From: Nocardioides anomalus
GTDB taxonomy: Bacteria > Actinomycetota > Actinomycetes > Propionibacteriales > Nocardioidaceae
Direction: 5' to 3'
DNA length: 64,000 bases
Assembly: GCF_011046535.1 (NCBI RefSeq)
Contig: NZ_CP049257.1
Coordinates: 1,674,001 to 1,738,000, forward strand
Shown: positions 59,409 through 64,000 of the stretch, piece after piece
Position numbering within the stretch: position 1 is the first letter of the stretch
Layout: each line of letters begins with the position of its first letter
Made by a program: the position numbers and the translations under genes
Notes under the pieces: model-generated
What the model saw: the letters and a program-made list of their open reading frames with translations, nothing else
Database searches by the model: none
What the model was told of the DNA's origin: nothing

Positions 59409-60560
59409 TCACCGCCGGACCACCGAGAGGGAGAAGCCGGGTTCGAGCTGGCGGGTGACGACGGTGGCGCCGACGTCGGCGGCGCGCTCGCGCAGACCGG
59501 CCAGGCCGGAGCCGTGGCCGTCGGGCGAGGGGATCGCGGTGCCGTCGTCGACGACCTCCGCGCGGTCCGGGGCCAGGCGCACCTCGCAGTGGGTGGCGCG
59601 CGAGTGCCGGATCACGTTGGTCACGCCCTCGCGCACGGTCCAGGCGAACAGCTCGCGCAGCTCCGAGGGCACCTCGTCGGTGCTGTTGGGGATCTCGGCG
59701 CTGATCTCGGCGGCGCGCAGCGCGACGCGGGCCCGGACCAGCTCGCCGGGCAGGCTGATGTCGCGGTAGCCCTCCACCGCCCGTCGTACGTCGGCCAGCG
59801 CGTCGCGGCTGAGCCGCTCGAGGTCGGCGATCTCGGCCCGGGCGCGCTCGACGTCGACGTCGAGGAGCTTCTGGGCGAGCTCGGCCTTGACCGTGATGAC
59901 GGTCAGCGAGTGGCCGAGGATGTCGTGCAGGTCGCGGGCGAAGCGGGTGCGCTCGTTGTCGACGGCCAGGCGAGCGTTCTCGATCTGGGCGTTGACCAGG
60001 TCGATGTTGCGGGTCATCACCGCACGCAGGCCGAACACGGCCACCGAGGCGGCCATGATCGCGAACGCCGTGCCGACCTGGCTGCCCCAGCCCTCGACCG
60101 CGCTCAGCGCGATGGCGCCGAGGACCAGTCCGACCGCGATCGGCGCCGAGACCCGCAGCGGGAAGACCATGACGCAGGCGACGCTGACGTAGACCGCGCA
60201 GGCCAGCCCCGGTTCGCCCACGCACCACACGGTGAGCGCGGCCAGCCCGACCAGCGCGCCGACGTACGCCAGCGACCAGCCCAGGGCGGGGTCGACCACC
60301 AGGCGCTGCCGGTCGGCGCGGGCGCGGACCCACAGCAGCATGTAGACGGCCGCGAACGCGACCGTGGTCACCATCCCGAGCACGCCGCGCAGCTCGTCGC
60401 GGCGGGCCCAGCCCTCGAGCAGCGGGTTGAGCAGGAAGAACAGCCAGATGCCCGCGAAGAACGGCCCGAGCCGGCCGACGTGGCTGGGGGACTGGGCGTC
60501 CGCCGCCTCCGTCTCGGCCGGCCGGGTCTCGCTCACCGTCACACCGAGCACGGTAGTCAC
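59409..60560 (-). CDS. sensor histidine kinase (HisKA_3 type)
   Basis: 383-aa kinase with about six N-terminal membrane helices (~35-170) and no large sensor loop. The phospho-accepting His is in FARDLHDILGHSLTV. The ATP site is HATPase with TNVIRHSRATHCEV and GSGLAGLRERA. It starts at GTG overlapping the ABC permease stop. Operon order ATPase, permease, kinase, regulator is that of DesK- or LiaS-type membrane-stress systems; signal unknown. Confidence 0.92.
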   Translation of the reverse strand: MTTVLGVTVSETRPAETEAADAQSPSHVGRLGPFFAGIWLFFLLNPLLEGWARRDELRGVLGMVTTVAFAAVYMLLWVRARADRQRLVVDPALGWSLAYVGALVGLAALTVWCVGEPGLACAVYVSVACVMVFPLRVSAPIAVGLVLGAIALSAVEGWGSQVGTAFAIMAASVAVFGLRAVMTRNIDLVNAQIENARLAVDNERTRFARDLHDILGHSLTVITVKAELAQKLLDVDVERARAEIADLERLSRDALADVRRAVEGYRDISLPGELVRARVALRAAEISAEIPNSTDEVPSELRELFAWTVREGVTNVIRHSRATHCEVRLAPDRAEVVDDGTAIPSPDGHGSGLAGLRERAADVGATVVTRQLEPGFSLSVVRR

Positions 60561-61357
60561 ACGCGCGCGGTGTCCTTCGACATCCGCCACGCCGCGCCGA
60601 GGACGAAGACCGCGAGCCAGCCCAGGGCGTTCACGACGGCGTACCACGGGAGCTCACCGGTCAGCGGCGCCCGGGTGATCTCCGCGACGCCGAACATCGG
60701 CGTCCACTGCGCGATGTGCCAGATCACGCTGGTGTGGTCGTCGATCGGGATGAACACGTTGCCGAGGAAGGACATCAGCGCGAGACCGGGGCCGAGGACC
60801 TGCATGGCGTTCTCACCGGGGACCAGGTAGCCGACGAAGACACCCAGCGCGGCGAAGACCAGCGTGCAGATCACGCACAGCACCGCGCACGCGACCCAGC
60901 GGCCGGCCGGCATCTCCGGCTTGCCCTGGAACAGCCCCGCGGCGTTGACCACCGCGACCGCGATCGCGCCCATGACCAGGGCGACGAGGGCCTTGATGAG
61001 GATGTAGGCGACCGGGCTGAGCGGCGTGAGCCGCAGCTGGCGCGACCAGCCCATCGCGCGCTCCATGGCCACCGTGGCGCCGGCCGAGGCCGCGGTGAGC
61101 GCGGCGCCGTAGAGCGCCATCGAGACCATGATGTAGGCCGCCACGTTGCCGTGGCCGGCCTGGTCGTCCCACCCGTCGGTCCCGCCGAAGGCGAAGAACA
61201 GCCCGGCCGGGAAGACGAGGGTGAAGAAGAGGGTGCGGCGGTTGCGCAGCACCCGCTTGAGCTCGATGCCGAGCACGGTGGCGCTGAACCCGCCCAGACG
61301 CGGGACGCTCCGCGCGCTGACGTCGATCGTGGTGGGGGTGGTGGTCGTCATGCTCAC
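60557..61357 (-). CDS. ABC-2 type permease
   Basis: 266-aa permease with six helices. The N-terminal ELKRVLRNRRTLFFTLVFPAGLFFAFG is the coupling region of the ABC-2 family, and AMGWSRQLRLTPLSPVAYIL is its conserved cytosolic turn. GTG 61357 overlaps the ATPase stop; an in-frame ATG is two codons on. It exports with the adjacent ATPase. Confidence 0.92.
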   Translation of the reverse strand: MSMTTTTPTTIDVSARSVPRLGGFSATVLGIELKRVLRNRRTLFFTLVFPAGLFFAFGGTDGWDDQAGHGNVAAYIMVSMALYGAALTAASAGATVAMERAMGWSRQLRLTPLSPVAYILIKALVALVMGAIAVAVVNAAGLFQGKPEMPAGRWVACAVLCVICTLVFAALGVFVGYLVPGENAMQVLGPGLALMSFLGNVFIPIDDHTSVIWHIAQWTPMFGVAEITRAPLTGELPWYAVVNALGWLAVFVLGAAWRMSKDTARV

Positions 61358-62250
61358 TCCTCGTTCCCGGTCAGGCTGAGGAACGCGTCCTCGAGCCCCT
61401 TGGCGGTGATCTCCAGGTCGCGTGCGTCGGTCTCGGTCAGCAGGTAGCGCGCGACCACGTCGCTGTCCTTGGCGTGGATGAGCACGGAGTCACCGCGCAC
61501 CTCGACGCCGTCCACGCCGCCGAGGGCGGCCAGGTGCTCGGTGTCGACGTCGGTGACGGTGGCGCGGATCGAGCGGCCCGAGGCCAGCGCCCGGATCTCC
61601 GCGCCCGAGCCGTCGGCCACGATCTTGCCCTTGCTGACCAGCACGATGCGGTCGGCGTACTGGTCGGCCTCCTCGAGGTAGTGCGTCGCGAACAGCACCG
61701 TGCGGCCCTGCTCGGCGTCGCGCCGGATCGCCGACCAGAACGTGCGCCGGCCCTCGACGTCCATGCCGGTCGTCGGCTCGTCCAGCAGCAGCAGGGCCGG
61801 GTCGGAGAGCAGCGCCATCGCGAAGCGGAGCCGCTGCTGCTCACCACCCGAGCACTTGGCGACCTTGCGGTCGGCGATGCCGGTGATGCCGGCGTTGGCC
61901 AGGACGTCGTCGACCGCCCGGGTGTCGGCGAAGAGGCTGGCGGTGTACTGCACGGTCTCGCGGACGCTGAGGTCCTTGAGCAGCCCGCCGGTCTGCATGA
62001 CCGCCGAGACCAGGCCGCGCGCGATGGCCTGCCGCGGCTCCATGCCGAGCACCTGCACGGTGCCCGTGGTCGGCTGCGACAGGCCGAGCACCATGTCGAT
62101 GGTCGTGGTCTTGCCGGCGCCGTTGGGCCCGAGGAAGGCCACGATCTCGCCCTGGTGCAGCTCGAGGTCGATGCCGCGGACCGCCTCGACCGCACCGAAC
62201 TTCTTGGTCACGCCGTGCAGCGCGACCGCCGGCGTCTGGTTCTGGGTCAT
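61354..62250 (-). CDS. ABC transporter ATP-binding protein
   Basis: 298-aa CcmA-type ATPase: Walker A GPNGAGKTTT, signature CSGGEQQRLRFAMAL, Walker B LLLLDEPTTGMDVEG, H-loop FATHYLEEAD. The signature has Cys in place of the first Leu. The C-terminal ~75 residues are a DUF4162-like extension. First gene of the exporter/two-component operon. Upstream lies a 12-bp perfect palindrome. Confidence 0.93.
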   Translation of the reverse strand: MTQNQTPAVALHGVTKKFGAVEAVRGIDLELHQGEIVAFLGPNGAGKTTTIDMVLGLSQPTTGTVQVLGMEPRQAIARGLVSAVMQTGGLLKDLSVRETVQYTASLFADTRAVDDVLANAGITGIADRKVAKCSGGEQQRLRFAMALLSDPALLLLDEPTTGMDVEGRRTFWSAIRRDAEQGRTVLFATHYLEEADQYADRIVLVSKGKIVADGSGAEIRALASGRSIRATVTDVDTEHLAALGGVDGVEVRGDSVLIHAKDSDVVARYLLTETDARDLEITAKGLEDAFLSLTGNEE

Positions 62251-62309
62251 GTCCTCAGCGTGTCCTCGGTCGGGCCCACGGCACTCGCCCGGCCGTCACG
62301 ACCTGGGGG

Positions 62310-62321
62310 TGACACGTGTCA
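62310..62321. promoter_or_regulatory. 12-bp palindrome TGACACGTGTCA between divergent genes
   Basis: A perfect dyad, TGACACGTGTCA, lies 60 bp before the ABC ATPase start and 38 bp before the lipoprotein start. Its size and symmetry fit a TetR-type half-site pair. No TetR gene is in the window. Confidence 0.45.
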
Positions 62322-62358
62322 TGGACAACCGGCCCGGCCCGGGCCGCGTCGCAGGAGC

Positions 62359-63270
62359 ATGCGCGCGTGGCTGGTCGTCGTGGTGGTGGCGCTCCTCGGG
62401 CTGGCCGGGTGCCGCGACAGCCCGGCGGCCCGCCCGTCACCGCCGCCCCGGCCCCTGCCCGCGGCGGCGGCCGCGCCGGCGCCGCTGACCTACCGTGTCG
62501 TCGCGCACCACCGGCTGCCGCTGCGCGTGCGGGGCCTGGCCGTGCACGCCGACCACGTGGCCTACGTCCGGGGCGCCGGTCGGCTCACGTGGACGAGCTG
62601 GCGGACCGGTGCCGCGGTCACTGCGTACCGCTCGCACGGGCGGCTGACGATGCTCCCGGGCGGCGGTCGGTGGTGCCACCTCGTCGACGCGACCGCGCCG
62701 GGCCGGCTGCTGACCCTCGACCTGTCGACCGGGCGCGTCTCGTGGGCCGCCCGGCGCGGCCGCGCGACGCTCGTCGGCGAGTTGAACGACGAGCGCATCG
62801 AGGTGGTGCACCGGCTCGCCCACGGCCGACGCGGGACGCCGGCCGACCTCTACCTGGTCGACCAGCAGCCGCACCCCGACACACCCCGGCGCCGGCTGAC
62901 CCGCGGCGGCCGCGTGGTCGCCGCGGCGTACGACGGCCGGCACCAGCTGGTGTGGACCGAGCGGCTGCCGCGCATCGCGGACCCGCACACGCTGTGGACC
63001 GCCGACCTCTTCCGGCCGCAGCAGCCGCCCACGCCGGTGCCGGTCCCGGAGGGTCGTCCGTTCACCCCCATCGCCGGCGCCGGCTACGTCGGCTGGACGG
63101 CGGACGCGCTGCACCTCTGGCTCGCACCCGTCTCGGGTGGCCCGGCCACCGCCGTCCCGGGCGACCTCGCCGCCGACACCTGGCCGAGCGCCTCGGGCCG
63201 GCTGACGGCGCGGGTGGTGCGCGACCACGGCCACGACCGGCTCGAGGTGCTGCGCGTCGACGCGCCCTGA
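62359..63270 (+). CDS. lipoprotein with beta-propeller-like repeats
   Basis: 303-aa lipoprotein. The signal sequence is RAWLVVVVVALLGLAGC, lipobox LAGC with Cys18. A Pro/Ala linker (PSPPPRPLPAAAAAPAP) follows. The rest has WD/PQQ-like blade motifs, for example LRVRGLAVHADHVAYVRG, MLPGGGRWCHLVDATAPG and GYVGWTADALHLWL. AGGAG precedes ATG 62359. Function unknown. Confidence 0.82.
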   Translation: MRAWLVVVVVALLGLAGCRDSPAARPSPPPRPLPAAAAAPAPLTYRVVAHHRLPLRVRGLAVHADHVAYVRGAGRLTWTSWRTGAAVTAYRSHGRLTMLPGGGRWCHLVDATAPGRLLTLDLSTGRVSWAARRGRATLVGELNDERIEVVHRLAHGRRGTPADLYLVDQQPHPDTPRRRLTRGGRVVAAAYDGRHQLVWTERLPRIADPHTLWTADLFRPQQPPTPVPVPEGRPFTPIAGAGYVGWTADALHLWLAPVSGGPATAVPGDLAADTWPSASGRLTARVVRDHGHDRLEVLRVDAP

Positions 63271-63280
63271 GGAGCGGGGG

Positions 63281-64000
63281 CTAGAAGGTGTGCTCGGGCC
63301 CCGGGAAGGTGCCGCCCTTGACGTCCTCGGCGAAGGCCTGGGCGGCGTCGAGGAGGACGCCGTGCAGATCGGCGTACTGCTTGACGAAGCGGGCCATCTT
63401 GCCGGTCCGCAGCCCGAAGGCGTCCTGCCAGACCAGCACCTGGCCGTCGGTCTCGTTCCCGGCGCCGATGCCGATGGTGGGGATGCGCAGCTTGCGGGTG
63501 ACCTCCCCGGCCACGTCGCCCGGCACCATCTCCATGACCACCGCGAACGCGCCGGCGTCCTGTACCGCCTCGGCGTCGGCCAGCAGGCGCGCGGACGTCT
63601 CACCCCGGCCCTGGACCCGGTAGCCGCCCAGCGCGTGTTCGGACTGAGGCGTGAAGCCGATGTGCGCCATGACCGGTACGCCGCCGCGCGTCAGCCGCTC
63701 GATCTGCGGCGCCATCTCCACGCCGCCCTCGAGCTTGACGCAGTGGGCGCCGCCCTCCTTCATGAACCGGACCGCGGTCAGGTAGGCCTGCTCCGGCGAG
63801 GCCTGGTAGGAGCCGAACGGCAGGTCACCGACCACCAGCGCCCGGCGCGCGGACCGGCTCACCGCCCGCGTGAGCGGGATCAGCTCGTCGACGGTCACCG
63901 GCAGCGACGTCTCGTTGCCGTAGACGTTGTTGGACGCGCTGTCGCCGACCAGCAGGACGTCGATGCCCGCCTCGTCGAAGGTCTGCGCGGCGTACTGCTC
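63281..64000 (-). CDS. panB: 3-methyl-2-oxobutanoate hydroxymethyltransferase (5' end outside window)
   Basis: At least 239 codons of PanB, the first committed enzyme of pantothenate synthesis, transferring hydroxymethyl from methylene-THF to ketoisovalerate. The metal-binding Asp is in [47 protein letters not shown] and IPTIGIGAG are canonical. The gene enters from beyond 64000 on the minus strand, so the N-terminus is missing here. Internal ATGs are not the start. Confidence 0.96.
   Translation of the reverse strand, partial: EQYAAQTFDEAGIDVLLVGDSASNNVYGNETSLPVTVDELIPLTRAVSRSARRALVVGDLPFGSYQASPEQAYLTAVRFMKEGGAHCVKLEGGVEMAPQIERLTRGGVPVMAHIGFTPQSEHALGGYRVQGRGETSARLLADAEAVQDAGAFAVVMEMVPGDVAGEVTRKLRIPTIGIGAGNETDGQVLVWQDAFGLRTGKMARFVKQYADLHGVLLDAAQAFAEDVKGGTFPGPEHTF

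Noticed and set aside
1..64000. CRISPR arrays, phage genes or transposases
   Set aside because: No regularly spaced repeats, no cas genes, no integrase and no transposase motifs were seen.

Overview
The window is very GC-rich (roughly 70 percent or more), densely packed, with many GTG starts and 4-bp ATGA/GTGA overlaps. Its RNase P RNA is of the actinobacterial type A, it has a SigL-like ECF sigma factor, and it carries gene families common in Nocardioidaceae. I infer an actinomycete close to Nocardioides; no 16S or marker gene here fixes the genus.

Layout. 48-3641: RNB ribonuclease, Nudix hydrolase and a large FAD dehydrogenase. 3713-7331: three-subunit molybdenum hydroxylase of the PaoABC aldehyde oxidoreductase type. 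7328-9374: HAD phosphatase, then an anti-sigma/ECF sigma pair with a SigL-like promoter. 9375-10027: gene-free stretch with two large inverted-repeat structures. 10028-13048: DUF6069-type membrane protein, MFS exporter, secreted protein and a 54-aa membrane peptide. 13077-22641: a complete selenocysteine island, with selB, selA and tRNA-Sec on the minus strand and fdhA (in-frame UGA plus SECIS hairpin), fdhB, nrfD and selD on the plus strand. 22718-25852: PepSY membrane protein, other membrane and secreted proteins, and a 44-aa Cys-rich peptide. 25919-28200: polar amino-acid ABC importer with binding protein and permease fused. 28258-32593: SDR enzyme, then a four-gene ABC operon. 32590-39698: lipase and an epimerase/glycosyltransferase/methyltransferase/molybdopterin-oxidoreductase group. 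39847-42909: GlsB-type protein, MerR-DICT regulator, CARDB secreted protein and rnpB. 42925-52792: a catabolic island (two acyl-CoA dehydrogenases, Liv-type ABC importer, LLM monooxygenase, divergent flavin reductase). 52861-57566: autoregulated membrane-protein/HTH pair, the transglutaminase/alpha-E/ATP-grasp cluster and small proteins. 57583-64000: PQQ-type sugar dehydrogenase, an ABC-2 exporter with two-component system, a lipoprotein, and panB cut by the window edge.

How genes work together. SelD makes selenophosphate, SelA converts Ser-tRNA-Sec to Sec-tRNA-Sec, and SelB delivers it at the fdhA UGA. FdhA, FdhB and NrfD then form a membrane-linked formate dehydrogenase. Three molybdenum enzymes lie in the window (PaoABC-like, FDH, sulfite-oxidase-like), but no molybdopterin synthesis or FdhD gene does. 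Two genes, fdhB and the response regulator, show the same apparent defect: one surplus base in a six-base C/G run.
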